A stretch of 64,000 nucleotides of DNA from Halalkalibacter alkaliphilus (GCF_023555415.1 NZ_JAKRYL010000014.1:1-64000); one strand, 5' to 3'; positions 25,073-34,625 are shown, counted from the first letter of the stretch. Numbers and translations: made by a program. The notes: generated by a model not told the origin, from the sequence alone.

Positions 25073-25648
25073 ATGGAGAGACGAAAAGTGATACTGATTA
25101 CAGATGGAGATGAACACGCCAAGCAAGCTGTTGAATTTGTAGCTAAAGAAATAGGCGGGAGATGTATAAGTTACTCATATGGGAATCCTACCCCTATTAG
25201 CGGGGAAGAGATCGTCTCTCTCATTATGAAAACTCCTTATGATCCTGTTCTTGTTATGTTTGATGATTGTGGCCAGAGAGATGAGGGAGTCGGAGAAAAG
25301 GCGATGCACTTTGTAGCAACTCATCCACAAATAGAAGTACTCGGAGCCATTGCCGTAGCTTCTTCAACCCACTCTAGTGAGTGGACTCATGTAGATGTCA
25401 GTATAGATAGGTATGGTCATTTAACAGAATTTGGAGTAGATAAGGAAGGAATACCAGATTTAGAAATAGGAAGAATAAATGGCGATACGGTTTATATTTT
25501 GGATGAATTAGATATTCCTGTTGTGGTTGGTGTAGGGGACATTGGGAAGATGGCCGGATTTGATTCGTTAAAAAAAGGAGCCCCTATTACAAAGCAAGCA
25601 GTGGAAATCATTTTGGAACGGAGCGGATATCATGAGTCAAGCACATGA
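25073..25648 (+). CDS. spoVAEA: Stage V sporulation protein AEa
   Basis: A soluble protein of 191 residues of the SpoVAEa family, with [21 protein letters not shown] at the start and [20 protein letters not shown] near the end. It overlaps the start of spoVAF by 17 bases, indicating translational coupling. The molecular role in spores is poorly defined. Confidence 0.93.
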   Translation: MERRKVILITDGDEHAKQAVEFVAKEIGGRCISYSYGNPTPISGEEIVSLIMKTPYDPVLVMFDDCGQRDEGVGEKAMHFVATHPQIEVLGAIAVASSTHSSEWTHVDVSIDRYGHLTEFGVDKEGIPDLEIGRINGDTVYILDELDIPVVVGVGDIGKMAGFDSLKKGAPITKQAVEIILERSGYHESST

Positions 25649-27119
25649 GAAGAAAGAGACCCCGATATCACGAAACATAGTTGAAAATGAAGCGGAATTG
25701 AAAAAAAGACTTGGTTTTGGTACGTCATTTGATGTTGGGGTGCGGACATTAACCATTCTTGATAAGCATATTCAAATGTATTTTGTTAATGGATTGTGTG
25801 ACATTCAGTTCATTATTGAGCAGCTTAGGGAATTGATGCTGTTAGAGTCCCGAGAGAGAGTAAGTGAATCAACGAATGTTCTACAAGCAATTATTAATCA
25901 TTTACCGCATGTACAAGTGGAATTCGTTGATAACTTAGAAGATGCAACGACTCAAATGCTTTCCGGTCTTGTATTTATTTTAGTGGAAGGTGAAGACCGG
26001 GCAATTGTCATTGATGTTAGAAGTTACCCAACACGTGGACCAGAAGAACCTGATACAGAGCGAGTTGTACGTGGGTCTCGTGACGGATATACGGAGAACA
26101 TTATTATTAATACAGCTCTTACTCGTCGCCGTATTCGAGACGATCGACTAAGAAATGAAATTATGCGAGTCAGTCAACGATCACAAACGGATATATGTAT
26201 TTCCTATATTGATGGGGTAGCGGATCCGAAAATGGTTGAAATTCTAAAAAAAGAGTTAAAAGCAATTAACATTGATGGTTTGACAATGTCAGATAAAGTA
26301 GTTGAAGAATATATTGTGAAACAAGGATTTAATCCATTTCCTCTCGTTAGATATACAGAGCGACCTGATGTTGCGGCGAATCATTTACTTGAGGGGCATG
26401 TACTTATCATGGTCGATACGTCACCAAGTGTAATTATTACACCAACAACATTCTTTCACCATGTTCAACATGCTGAAGAGTATCGCCAAGCACCATTTAT
26501 AGGGACAGCACTACGATGGACACGGTTTATTGGGATTATGTTTTCGTTACTTATTTTACCATTTTGGCTGTTGCTTACGATGAATCCTGATCTATTGCCA
26601 CCAGCTTTAGATTTTATCGGTCCAAATGAAACGACCAACATTCCTGTATTTTTGCAAATACTATTTGCAGAACTTGGAATTGAACTACTGAGGATGGCAG
26701 CCATTCATACACCTTCTCCATTAGCTACAGCTCTTGGTTTAGTGGCAGCTCTTTTAATTGGTGAAATCGCGATTGAGGTTGGCTATTTCACACCAGAAGT
26801 TATTTTGTATGTAGCGATAGGTGCCATTGGTATGTTTGCAACACCAAGTTATGAATTAGGGGTTGCCTTACGTGCTATTCGAGTGTTCCTGCTTGTTGCC
26901 GTTGCCGCCTTTAAAGCACCTGGCTTTATAATTGGGATGACCATATTTGTTCTATTCTTAGCATCAATTAAAACATTTGCAAAACCATATTTGTGGCCAT
27001 TCCTGCCATTTGACCCAGTCTCTGCTTGGCACATACTTGTTCGCTCATCAGTACCATCGATGAGGTTTCGACCTACTTTTCTTCACCCACAAGACCCAAT
27101 CAAGCAAAAATCAGAATAA
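25632..27119 (+). CDS. spoVAF: Stage V sporulation protein AF
   Basis: A membrane protein of 495 residues of the GerA-A/SpoVAF family, homologous to germinant receptor A subunits. The soluble N-terminal half contains [20 protein letters not shown] and the membrane half starts near residue 295 ([19 protein letters not shown]), with about five hydrophobic segments and the family sequence [20 protein letters not shown]. It closes the spoVA operon; a strong hairpin follows and then lysA, as in other Bacilli. Confidence 0.95.
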   Translation: MSQAHEKKETPISRNIVENEAELKKRLGFGTSFDVGVRTLTILDKHIQMYFVNGLCDIQFIIEQLRELMLLESRERVSESTNVLQAIINHLPHVQVEFVDNLEDATTQMLSGLVFILVEGEDRAIVIDVRSYPTRGPEEPDTERVVRGSRDGYTENIIINTALTRRRIRDDRLRNEIMRVSQRSQTDICISYIDGVADPKMVEILKKELKAINIDGLTMSDKVVEEYIVKQGFNPFPLVRYTERPDVAANHLLEGHVLIMVDTSPSVIITPTTFFHHVQHAEEYRQAPFIGTALRWTRFIGIMFSLLILPFWLLLTMNPDLLPPALDFIGPNETTNIPVFLQILFAELGIELLRMAAIHTPSPLATALGLVAALLIGEIAIEVGYFTPEVILYVAIGAIGMFATPSYELGVALRAIRVFLLVAVAAFKAPGFIIGMTIFVLFLASIKTFAKPYLWPFLPFDPVSAWHILVRSSVPSMRFRPTFLHPQDPIKQKSE

Positions 27120-27126
27120 TATACAC

Positions 27127-27158
27127 AGACCCCGCTTTAGTAAGATAAAGCGGGGTCT
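27127..27158. terminator. Strong hairpin after spoVAF
   Basis: AGACCCCGCTTTA (27127-27139) and TAAAGCGGGGTCT (27146-27158) form a perfect 13-bp stem. The T-tract is poor, but the strength and position favour a terminator. Confidence 0.7.
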
Positions 27159-27300
27159 GACCCCTACCTAAGGGGGGTATATAGATAGTCTTGATCAAAA
27201 CTCGTTATTATGATAAAGTATATACATTCATTTTAAATTTTTATGACTTTTAAGTAATATATATCACTGCAACTGTAGTGGAGAATGATTGTCATGTAAG

Positions 27301-27331
27301 CAGCTAGTGTAGTAGCATTAGCTGTTTTTTT
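27301..27331 (+). terminator. Terminator-like hairpin upstream of lysA
   Basis: CAGCTA (27301-27306) pairs with TAGCTG (27319-27324), followed by TTTTTTTAT, about 80 bases before lysA. It may be an attenuator or end a short transcript. I could not see a lysine riboswitch core in the 294-bp gap. Confidence 0.5.
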
Positions 27332-27412
27332 ATAGGACTAAGGGTTGGTGGGGAAGCTGCCATTTTCAGCGTGAGTCAACTCTGTTGAAATAGATAAAAG
27401 GAGAGACCATGG

Positions 27413-28732
27413 ATGTATACACACGGAACGAGTCAAATTAGTGAACAAGGCCATTTAGTAATAGGCGGTGTTAATACAGTTGAACTTGCAAAGCAATATG
27501 GAACACCATTATTCGTTTATGATGTTGCACTTATTCGTGAACGCGCTTTGCAATTTCAAGAAGCATTTAAAAAGGAAAATGTCCCATACCAAGTAGCTTA
27601 TGCGAGTAAAGCATTCAGCTGTATGGCGATGTTCCAGCTTGCTGATGAGTTGGGATTAAGCTTGGATGTCGTTTCTGGAGGAGAACTATTTACAGCGATT
27701 GAAGCTGGTTTTCCAATGGAGCGTGTACATTTTCACGGCAATAACAAAAGTTTAGAAGAGCTCGAAATGGCTGTTGAAGCTCAAATTGGTTGTGTCGTAG
27801 TTGATAATTTTTATGAACTAGCTGAATTAAGTCGTATCAGTAAAGAAAAGAACTACAAAATGAATATATTACTTCGAATCACACCAGGGGTCGAAGCTCA
27901 TACGCATGATTACATTTCAACAGGACAAGAAGATTCAAAGTTTGGCTTTGATCTCGTAAGTGGTCAAGTGCATGAAGCTGTTCAAACTGCGTTTGAAGAT
28001 GAGTGGTTGAACCTGTTGGGTGTGCACAGTCATATCGGTTCTCAAATTTTTGAAACAACGGGCTTTGTCATGGCCGTTGAGAAAATGTTTGAACTAGTAG
28101 TTGAGTGGAAAGAGCGCTTTGGCTTTATCCCAACCGTTTTAAATTTAGGCGGTGGCTTTGGAATTCGTTATATTGAAGGAGATACTCCGCTTCCAGCCGG
28201 TGAATATGTGACAAAGATGATTGAAGTTGTTAAGCAAAAAGCTACAGAAGCTGACCTTACGATGCCAGAAATTTGGATTGAACCAGGTCGTTCACTTGTT
28301 GGGGATGCGGGGACGACGCTCTATTCGATTGGTTCTAAAAAACATATTCCAAATGTTCGGGATTACCTTGCCGTTGATGGTGGAATGAGTGATAACCTTC
28401 GTCCAGCATTGTATCAGGCAGAGTATGAAGGAGTTCTAGCTAATCGAGCAAATGAAGAAGCGACTGAAACATTTTCCATTGCAGGTAAATGTTGTGAAAG
28501 TGGCGACATGTTAATTTGGGATTTACCTTTGCCAAAAGCAAACCATGAAGATATTTTAGCTGTATTTTGTACAGGCGCTTATGGTTATGCAATGGCTAAT
28601 AATTACAACCGAATTCCTCGTCCTGCTGTTGTGTTTGTTGAGGACGGAGAGGCGTTTGAAGTGATTAGACGTGAGCGTTATGAAGATTTAATTCGTTTAG
28701 ATTTACCACTTGTAAAAAAAGTAGCAAAATAG
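27413..28732 (+). CDS. lysA: Diaminopimelate decarboxylase
   Basis: A PLP enzyme of 439 residues that converts meso-diaminopimelate to lysine, the last step of lysine synthesis. The PLP lysine is in YASKAF near residue 60, the phosphate-binding glycines are in LNLGGGFGIRY, and the substrate Cys is in GKCCESGDM. The alanine-racemase-type barrel and C-terminal beta domain are complete. AAAGGAGAG precedes ATG 27413. Position after spoVAF equals the B. subtilis order. Confidence 0.97.
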   Translation: MYTHGTSQISEQGHLVIGGVNTVELAKQYGTPLFVYDVALIRERALQFQEAFKKENVPYQVAYASKAFSCMAMFQLADELGLSLDVVSGGELFTAIEAGFPMERVHFHGNNKSLEELEMAVEAQIGCVVVDNFYELAELSRISKEKNYKMNILLRITPGVEAHTHDYISTGQEDSKFGFDLVSGQVHEAVQTAFEDEWLNLLGVHSHIGSQIFETTGFVMAVEKMFELVVEWKERFGFIPTVLNLGGGFGIRYIEGDTPLPAGEYVTKMIEVVKQKATEADLTMPEIWIEPGRSLVGDAGTTLYSIGSKKHIPNVRDYLAVDGGMSDNLRPALYQAEYEGVLANRANEEATETFSIAGKCCESGDMLIWDLPLPKANHEDILAVFCTGAYGYAMANNYNRIPRPAVVFVEDGEAFEVIRRERYEDLIRLDLPLVKKVAK

Positions 28733-28747
28733 CTGACTTTATTTAAG

Positions 28748-28784
28748 GAGACTGCCAACTTTACAGGTTGACAGTCTTCTTTTT
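28748..28784 (+). terminator. Terminator of lysA
   Basis: AGACTG...CAAC pairs with GTTG...CAGTCT around 28750-28777, followed by TCTTTTTG. It separates lysA from the uronate locus. Confidence 0.8.
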
Positions 28785-28811
28785 GTACATTCTTTTTTAC
28801 AGAATTACATG

Positions 28812-28840
28812 TTTACAATTGTTCGTTTTTGTTCGATAAT
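28812..28840 (+). promoter_or_regulatory. Promoter of the DeoR-type regulator with direct-repeat operator
   Basis: TTTACA (28812-28817), 17 bases, GATAAT (28835-28840). The spacer carries two TTGTTCG copies (28819-28825 and 28829-28835) exactly ten bases apart. The reverse complement CGAACAA is found twice with the same spacing at the kduD promoter, which implies autoregulation. Confidence 0.6.
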
Positions 28841-28873
28841 TAAAAGAGACATGATGGACAAAGGAGGTAAGAT

Positions 28874-29647
28874 ATGCTTTCAGTAGAACGTTACGAAAAA
28901 ATACTTGATGAACTAGATAAGAACAAAGCAGTTAAGGTCTCAGAACTAAGCAGCTTTTTAGGTGTTACGGAAAAAACAATAAGACTAGATTTAGAAGCGC
29001 TTGAAAAAAAGGGGCTGCTTAGAAGAATCCATGGCGGAGCTGTATTGTTAGAGGAAAAAGAAGATAGAATCTTTCCGATTGCTGAAAGGCAGTCAACGAA
29101 TAATGAACGTAAAATGGCAATCGCCTATGAGGCGATTAATGGGATAAAAAATAATGATACGATATTACTTGATGGGGGAAGCACAACCTTACAAATGGCT
29201 AAGTTATTAGGTGATTTTCCTATAAGTGTAATCACAAATGATATTAAAATTGCTCATGAATTGATAGGAAAAGAAAAAGTTCAGCTAATGGTGTTAGGTG
29301 GTTCACGTATTGGAACCTCATCTTCTTTATATGGGGGGCAAGCCACCGACTTATTAAACCGAATACGAGTAAACCAATTATTCTTTGGGGCAACGGGCGT
29401 CTCCATCGAACACGGACTTACTGTACTTAACAGCTTCCATGTCGAATGGAAGAGAAAGATAATTGAATGCGCTGACCGTGTTACTCTTCTTGCAGATTCA
29501 ACTAAGTTTGAAAAAGTAGGTTTGATGCAATTTGCTACAATAGCTGATGTGGATTCTATTATTACGGATGATAAATTAGATAACGAAATACAATCGAAAC
29601 TACAAAGTAAGGGGATTGCTATAATCATTAGCAAAATGAAAAGTTAA
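28874..29647 (+). CDS. DeoR/GlpR-family transcriptional regulator
   Basis: A sugar-responsive repressor of 257 residues. The N-terminal DeoR HTH (residues 1-57, VSELSSFLGVTEKTIRLDLE and GLLRRIHGGA) is followed by the DeoR C-terminal sensor with LLDGGSTTLQMA and ADSTKFEKVGLM, which binds a sugar phosphate or acid. It lies directly before kduD-kduI, and shared CGAACA repeats at its own and the kduD promoter identify its likely targets. AAAGGAGG precedes the ATG. The inducer is probably an unsaturated-uronate intermediate, which is inference. Confidence 0.88.
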   Translation: MLSVERYEKILDELDKNKAVKVSELSSFLGVTEKTIRLDLEALEKKGLLRRIHGGAVLLEEKEDRIFPIAERQSTNNERKMAIAYEAINGIKNNDTILLDGGSTTLQMAKLLGDFPISVITNDIKIAHELIGKEKVQLMVLGGSRIGTSSSLYGGQATDLLNRIRVNQLFFGATGVSIEHGLTVLNSFHVEWKRKIIECADRVTLLADSTKFEKVGLMQFATIADVDSIITDDKLDNEIQSKLQSKGIAIIISKMKS

Positions 29648-29702
29648 TTTTTTTCAAAAGATATATTGCCACTAACTCCAACTGGTGCTATACTCGAACT
29701 GT

Positions 29703-29739
29703 AACGAACATAAACGAACATTTATAATGTAAATGAACG
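29703..29739 (+). promoter_or_regulatory. kduD promoter with CGAACA direct repeats
   Basis: CGAACA at 29705-29710 and again at 29715-29720 (ten-base period), with a third related TGAACG at 29734-29739. TATAAT (29723-29728) lies between, so a bound repressor would cover the promoter. The repeats match, inverted, those at the deoR-type gene promoter. Confidence 0.6.
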
Positions 29740-29755
29740 TAAAAGGAGGTCAGCA

Positions 29756-30514
29756 ATGACAAAAGATCTTTACTCATTACATGGCAAAGTGGCACTAGTC
29801 ACAGGTGCAAGCCGAGGGCTAGGTCAAGGAATGGCTGTCGGACTTGCTGAAGCAGGAGCGGACGTAATTGGTGCTGGAATAAGTGATATGAGTGAAACTA
29901 GAAGACAAATCGAAAAGCTAGGTAGGAAATTTTATGAATTGAAAGCTGATTTGTCTGAGCCAGATGCAGCTAAACAATTAGTATTAAATGCTGTTATAGA
30001 AGCTGGCAAGATTGATATTCTAGTAAATAATGCTGGGATCATTCGCCGTTCTGATGCTGAGAAGTTCTCAGATGAAGATTGGAATGCTGTCATAAATGTT
30101 AACTTAAATTCTGTTTTTCAGCTTTGTAGAGAAGTAGGCAATCATATGCTTGAAAATGGATCTGGAAAGATTATTAATATCGCATCAATGCTATCATTTC
30201 AAGGAGGTTTACGAGTCCCAGCTTACACAGCTAGTAAGCATGCGGTAGCCGGACTAACCAAATCACTAGCAAATGAGTGGGTAAGCAGGGGAGTAAATGT
30301 AAACGCTATCGCTCCGGGGTATATGGAAACAGACAATACAGAGGCATTGCGTGCAAATGAAGAAAGGAATGCTTTTATTACTTCACGAATACCAAAAGGA
30401 GAGTGGGGGAAGCCGGAAGACTTGAAAGGACCAGTTGTGTTCTTAGCGTCTGAAGCATCGAGTTATGTAAATGGACATGTATTATGTGTTGATGGTGGAT
30501 GGATGAGTTCTTAA
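29756..30514 (+). CDS. kduD: 2-dehydro-3-deoxy-D-gluconate 5-dehydrogenase KduD
   Basis: A short-chain dehydrogenase of 252 residues that reduces 2,5-diketo-3-deoxygluconate to 2-keto-3-deoxygluconate. Cofactor motif TGASRGLGQGMA, the NNAG segment, catalytic Ser (INIASMLSF) and YTASKHA are present, and PGYMETDNTEALR is characteristic of KduD. AAAAGGAGG precedes the ATG. It forms an operon with kduI 22 bp downstream. Both are predicted DeoR-type repressor targets. Confidence 0.93.
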   Translation: MTKDLYSLHGKVALVTGASRGLGQGMAVGLAEAGADVIGAGISDMSETRRQIEKLGRKFYELKADLSEPDAAKQLVLNAVIEAGKIDILVNNAGIIRRSDAEKFSDEDWNAVINVNLNSVFQLCREVGNHMLENGSGKIINIASMLSFQGGLRVPAYTASKHAVAGLTKSLANEWVSRGVNVNAIAPGYMETDNTEALRANEERNAFITSRIPKGEWGKPEDLKGPVVFLASEASSYVNGHVLCVDGGWMSS

Positions 30515-30536
30515 TTTAGAAAGGGGAAGATGAAAA

Positions 30537-31367
30537 ATGGAAATAAGACATGCAACAAGTCCAGTGGGAATTAAACAAAATACGACGGAGCAATTAAGAA
30601 ATGAGTTTTTAATTGAATCTCTTTTTGTAGCTGGAGAAATCAATATGGTTTATTCACATTATGACAGAGTGATCGTTGGTGGAGCTATTCCTACAACACA
30701 AGCGTTAACATTAGATGCAGGAGATGCATTAAAAACAGATTACTTCCTTGAGAGAAGAGAAATTGGTATTGTAAATATTGGACCAAAAGGAAAAGTGATC
30801 GTTGATGGTGAAGAGTTCGAATTAAACAAACGTGATTGTCTTTATGTAGGTTTAGGAAAAAAAGAAGTGACGTTTCATAGCGAAGACCAAACTAATCCTG
30901 CACGCTTTTACTTAGTATCAGCAACGGCACACAAAGAGTATCCAACGAAAGTTCTTCCGATTGCAGATGCTGAACCAACGAAGTTAGGGTCAGATAGTGA
31001 ATCAAATAACCGTACCATTTATAAATACATTCATGATGGTGGATTGCAAAGCTGTCAATTAATGATGGGAATGACTTTGCTAGAACCAAATAATATGTGG
31101 AACACGATGCCTGCACATGTTCATGATCGCCGCATGGAAGTATATTTGTATTTTGATATGGATGAGGAATCAAGAGTTTTTCATTTCATGGGTGAACCAA
31201 GTGAAACACGTCATCTCGTTGTGAAAAATGAAGATGCTGTTATTTCTCCTCCTTGGTCGATCCATTCAGGTGTTGGGACAAAAAACTATACATTTATTTG
31301 GGCAATGGCTGGTGAAAATTATACGTTTAAGGATATGGATTTTGTAAAGATGGAAGATTTAAAATGA
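30537..31367 (+). CDS. kduI: 5-keto-4-deoxyuronate isomerase KduI
   Basis: A cupin-fold zinc isomerase of 276 residues converting 4-deoxy-5-ketouronate (from unsaturated galacturonate) to 2,5-diketo-3-deoxygluconate. Metal ligands are visible in MPAHVHDRRMEVYLYFD and the later His of PPWSIHSGVG. The family N-terminus (IRHATSPVGIKQNTTEQLR) and the ending WAMAGENYTFKDMD are intact. Second gene of the kduD-kduI pair. Confidence 0.97.
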   Translation: MEIRHATSPVGIKQNTTEQLRNEFLIESLFVAGEINMVYSHYDRVIVGGAIPTTQALTLDAGDALKTDYFLERREIGIVNIGPKGKVIVDGEEFELNKRDCLYVGLGKKEVTFHSEDQTNPARFYLVSATAHKEYPTKVLPIADAEPTKLGSDSESNNRTIYKYIHDGGLQSCQLMMGMTLLEPNNMWNTMPAHVHDRRMEVYLYFDMDEESRVFHFMGEPSETRHLVVKNEDAVISPPWSIHSGVGTKNYTFIWAMAGENYTFKDMDFVKMEDLK

Positions 31368-31384
31368 TTTTTTAATAATGAAAA

Positions 31385-31400
31385 ATAACAACGTTGTTAT
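31385..31400. promoter_or_regulatory. KdgR operator upstream of uxaC
   Basis: Perfect 16-bp palindrome ATAACAACGTTGTTAT, 21 bases before the uxaC start codon. It is one of six copies in the locus, one of which lies at the LacI-type regulator gene itself. Confidence 0.75.
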
Positions 31401-31421
31401 ATAGTTGAGTAGGAGGATTTC

Positions 31422-32825
31422 ATGTCTAAACCATTTATTCATGATGATTTTATCTTAAATAGTGAAGCAGCAAAAACTCTTTATCACGATTACGCAAAAG
31501 CAATGCCAATCTACGATTATCATTGCCATATTAGTCCAAAAGAAATTGCGGAAAATCGTGCATATACTAACCTATCTGAGATTTGGTTACATGGTGACCA
31601 TTATAAGTGGAGAGCGATGCGAACGCTTGGGATAGATGAGCGCTTTATAACAGGAGACGCTGATGATAAAGAAAAATTTCAAGCATGGGCAAAAGCTGTT
31701 CCACAAACAATCGGAAACCCGCTTTATCACTGGACTCATATGGAATTGAAACGCTATTTTGATGTTGATGTTTTATTAAATGAGGAAACTAGTGAGGACA
31801 TCTGGAACCATTGTAATCAAATTCTACAAAATGGATTAACGACTCAAAAAATTTTAGAAAAGTTCAATGTAAAGGTTGTTTGTACAACAGATGACCCGGT
31901 TGATTCATTAGAGCATCATCAAACTATTAAACAAAACGTAGCGATTCAGACAAAGGTGTTACCGGCATTTAGACCAGATAAAGCAGTAGAACTAACAAGG
32001 CCTGAATTTAATGAGTATGTTACTAGATTAGCAGAGGTTTCAGAAATAGAGATTACGACGTTTGAAAATCTACTAAAAGCAATAGAGAAAAGAGCTCATT
32101 ATTTCCATGAGCATGGCTGCCGCCTTTCTGACCATGGCATTGAGACATTGCCATTTGAGCCAGCTTCTTATGAAGAGGCATCTCAAATATTTACTAAAGC
32201 TAGGGCAGGGGAGTCTATTAATTCAGTAGAAGAGAAAAAGTATAAGACATATACCCTTTTGTTTTTAGGTAGGCTGTACCGTTCCCTCGGTTGGACGATG
32301 CAATTACACATTGGTGCGATCAGGAACAATAATGAGAGAATGTTTACGAAGCTCGGTCCAGATACTGGATTTGATTCCATTCATGATTTCGATTTGGCAA
32401 GACCGCTTAATTCATTCTTAAATGAGTTAGATAGAGATAATGAATTACCTAAAACAATCATCTATAATTTAAACCCTATTCATAACTATGTAATCGCAAC
32501 AGCTATTGGAAACTTCCAATCGAGTGAAGCAAATGGCAAGATTCAATTTGGATCTGGCTGGTGGTTTAATGATCAAAAAGACGGGATGCTAAAGCAGATG
32601 ACGGATCTGGCAAATCTAGGATTATTAAGTAGTTTTGTAGGTATGTTAACAGATTCAAGAAGCTTCCTTTCTTATCCTCGTCATGAATACTTTAGAAGAG
32701 TTCTTTGTGATTTAGTAGGTGGATGGGTAGAAACAGGCGAAGCTCCACGAGATTATAAGTTGTTAGGAAATATGATTCAAAATATAAGCTATCGCAATGC
32801 TGATCATTATTTTGAAATGAAATAA
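31422..32825 (+). CDS. uxaC: Glucuronate isomerase UxaC
   Basis: An amidohydrolase-fold isomerase of 467 residues, converting D-galacturonate to D-tagaturonate and D-glucuronate to D-fructuronate. The N-terminus MSKPFIHDDFIL and the metal site IYDYHCHISPKEIAEN are diagnostic; MQLHIGAIRNNN and FGSGWWFNDQKDGM follow in the expected places. AGGAGGATTTC precedes the ATG. A KdgR palindrome sits just upstream, so its control differs from kduD-kduI. Confidence 0.97.
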   Translation: MSKPFIHDDFILNSEAAKTLYHDYAKAMPIYDYHCHISPKEIAENRAYTNLSEIWLHGDHYKWRAMRTLGIDERFITGDADDKEKFQAWAKAVPQTIGNPLYHWTHMELKRYFDVDVLLNEETSEDIWNHCNQILQNGLTTQKILEKFNVKVVCTTDDPVDSLEHHQTIKQNVAIQTKVLPAFRPDKAVELTRPEFNEYVTRLAEVSEIEITTFENLLKAIEKRAHYFHEHGCRLSDHGIETLPFEPASYEEASQIFTKARAGESINSVEEKKYKTYTLLFLGRLYRSLGWTMQLHIGAIRNNNERMFTKLGPDTGFDSIHDFDLARPLNSFLNELDRDNELPKTIIYNLNPIHNYVIATAIGNFQSSEANGKIQFGSGWWFNDQKDGMLKQMTDLANLGLLSSFVGMLTDSRSFLSYPRHEYFRRVLCDLVGGWVETGEAPRDYKLLGNMIQNISYRNADHYFEMK

Positions 32826-32834
32826 CATATGGAG

Positions 32835-32872
32835 GTCCCAACTCTTGGAGTTCAGAGAGTGGGGCTTTTTTA
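32835..32872 (+). terminator. Terminator of uxaC
   Basis: Stem between TCCCAACTCT and AGAGAGTGGGG, with a T6 run after it, ten bases after the uxaC stop. Confidence 0.75.
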
Positions 32873-32992
32873 TTGCAAAATAAATGTATTGTAGTCACTT
32901 AAAAGAGGACACTCCCTCACATTTAGATACATAAATTTTCGTTAAAAGTAGAACGTTATGTGTAGAACTCATAGTGAAGGGACTACAAACAC

Positions 32993-33733
32993 ATGAAAAA
33001 TATCGTCATTATAGGTGGTGCTGGTACTGTTGGAAAGCATTTAGTCAAAGGATTACGAAAACACCATCAAATCACGGTTGTTGATCAACAGAATGCTTTT
33101 GATTCAGAAATTAATTTCATTCAAGCTGATGCTACTAATTTACAAGAACTCTTGGAAAAAGTACCGAAAGCAGATGTGCTTATTAACTTACTGAATACAG
33201 AAACAAAGCATGCTCTTGAAGATGTGAATACTTTTGAAAAGATGACAAGTATCTTTTTTAAGTCTACATATTACATTTTATATACAGCAAATCAAAAAGA
33301 TATACAAAAGGTAATCTTTGCTAGTACCAATCATGTAACTGATTGTTATGAGGACGAAGGTAAGTCAATTTTAGGCAGAGAAATAACAGTGAAAGACTAC
33401 CCATGCTCTAAAAGTTTATATGGAGTTTTAAAATTTGCTTCAGAGCAAGTAGGAGCTTTATTTTCCAAGGAGAAAGGGATGTCGGTGATCAATATACGAA
33501 TTGGTTCTGTGCCAAAAGATGTGACAAAAGAGGATATTGAGAAGAATGATAGATTAAAGAATACGTTGTTAACAGATACTGATCTCATTGCTTTGTTTCA
33601 GGCTGCAATAAAATCAGATGTTACTGGTACGTATTATGGTGTATCGGATAACGTTGGTAAACCTTGGGATATGGCAAATACGAAAAGGGAGTTAGGGTAT
33701 AAATCAGAAGAAAATACGAGCGATATATTGTAG
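32993..33733 (+). CDS. NAD-dependent epimerase/dehydratase, uronate-dehydrogenase-like
   Basis: An extended short-chain dehydrogenase of 246 residues. NAD motif GGAGTVGKHLV, an FASTNHV strand, the catalytic YxxxK in SLYGVLKFASEQ and the ending TYYGVSDN...WDMANTKRELGY resemble uronate dehydrogenase (Udh), which oxidises galacturonate or glucuronate to the aldaric lactone. It is about 20 residues shorter than usual and less conserved in the middle, so another sugar acid could be the substrate. It has its own spacing from uxaC (168 bp with a terminator) and its own terminator after. Weak ribosome site (GAAGGGA). Confidence 0.6.
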   Translation: MKNIVIIGGAGTVGKHLVKGLRKHHQITVVDQQNAFDSEINFIQADATNLQELLEKVPKADVLINLLNTETKHALEDVNTFEKMTSIFFKSTYYILYTANQKDIQKVIFASTNHVTDCYEDEGKSILGREITVKDYPCSKSLYGVLKFASEQVGALFSKEKGMSVINIRIGSVPKDVTKEDIEKNDRLKNTLLTDTDLIALFQAAIKSDVTGTYYGVSDNVGKPWDMANTKRELGYKSEENTSDIL

Positions 33734-33769
33734 TGGACATAGAACAAAATAAAAATCAATCAATTCCTT

Positions 33770-33803
33770 AAAACTGTTGAGACACCTTAACAGTTTTTTT
33801 TTG
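33770..33803 (+). terminator. Terminator after the Udh-like gene
   Basis: AAAACTGTT (33770-33778) pairs with AACAGTTTT (33789-33797), followed by more T residues. Confidence 0.85.
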
Positions 33804-33830
33804 TATTCTGATCTAATGATTATGCACCGA

Positions 33831-33844
33831 AGTAAGCGTTAACA
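33831..33844. promoter_or_regulatory. cre-like CcpA site upstream of the rhamnogalacturonan operon
   Basis: AGTAAGCGTTAACA matches the catabolite-repression consensus TGWAANCGNTNWCA at all but the first position. It lies about 50 bases upstream of a TATAAT at 33897-33902. Two TAATGATTAT motifs flank it (from 33814 and from 33865). Confidence 0.5.
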
Positions 33845-33939
33845 AGTTGTTTGAGAACCTAATGTAATGATTATGTACGTACTGTAAGATTCCTTTTATA
33901 ATCAAGAAAAATACCTGCTATGGGAGGTCATATTTTTCA

Positions 33940-34611
33940 ATGGTAACGATATATTTAGCAGGAGATTCAACCGTTTCTAATTATGAGAAGAATAGAGCAC
34001 CAAGAGCCGGTTGGGGACAAGTATTACAAAGCTTTATGAAGGAAGAAATAGTTGTACAAAATGAAGCAGCATCAGGAAGAAGTTCAAAGAGTTTTATTGA
34101 TGAAGGTCGATTAGACATAATTGACCGAACAATTACAGAAGGAGACTATTTATTCATTCAGTTTGGTCATAACGACTCAAAGGTAGATAAAGAAAGGTAT
34201 ACAGAGCCATCTACTTCATTTAAATCTTACTTATCTTTATATATTGAAGTTGCAAAAAAAAATCATGCCTATCCGTTACTCATTACACCCGTACAAAGAA
34301 GAATGTTTAATGAAAGAGGTGAACTCCAAGAAACTCACGGAATCTACCCTGAAGCAATGAGAGAATTAGCGAAAACACTTGAAGTTCCTTTGATTGATTT
34401 AACTGAAAAAAGCAAAGAGTTATTTGAACAACTAGGACCCGAACGAACGAAAGAGTTTTTTCTATGGCTTGAACCAGGCAATCATGTGAATTACATAGAT
34501 GGGGTTCAAGATGACACTCATTTTTCTGAAGTAGGAGCAAAAAAAATAGCTGAGCTTGTAGTGGAAGGGATCATTGAACTCAATTTACCTTTAGCTAAAT
34601 ACACGAAATAA
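33940..34611 (+). CDS. Rhamnogalacturonan acetylesterase (CE12-like, YesT/RhgT type)
   Basis: An SGNH-hydrolase of 223 residues removing acetyl groups from rhamnogalacturonan oligomers. Block I AGDSTVSNY holds the nucleophile Ser, block II is ASGRSSKSF, block III QFGHNDSK, and block V DDTHFSEVGA carries Asp and His. No signal peptide, so it acts in the cytosol on imported oligomers. GGGAGGTC lies upstream of ATG 33940. It is followed after 14 bp by a GH28 gene, so the two form one operon with an isomerase-like gene. Confidence 0.88.
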   Translation: MVTIYLAGDSTVSNYEKNRAPRAGWGQVLQSFMKEEIVVQNEAASGRSSKSFIDEGRLDIIDRTITEGDYLFIQFGHNDSKVDKERYTEPSTSFKSYLSLYIEVAKKNHAYPLLITPVQRRMFNERGELQETHGIYPEAMRELAKTLEVPLIDLTEKSKELFEQLGPERTKEFFLWLEPGNHVNYIDGVQDDTHFSEVGAKKIAELVVEGIIELNLPLAKYTK

Positions 34612-34625
34612 GCAGGAGGGACATT

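Noticed and set aside
27159-27412. Lysine riboswitch upstream of lysA
   Set aside because: No L-box core recognisable; only a small hairpin with T-run remains.
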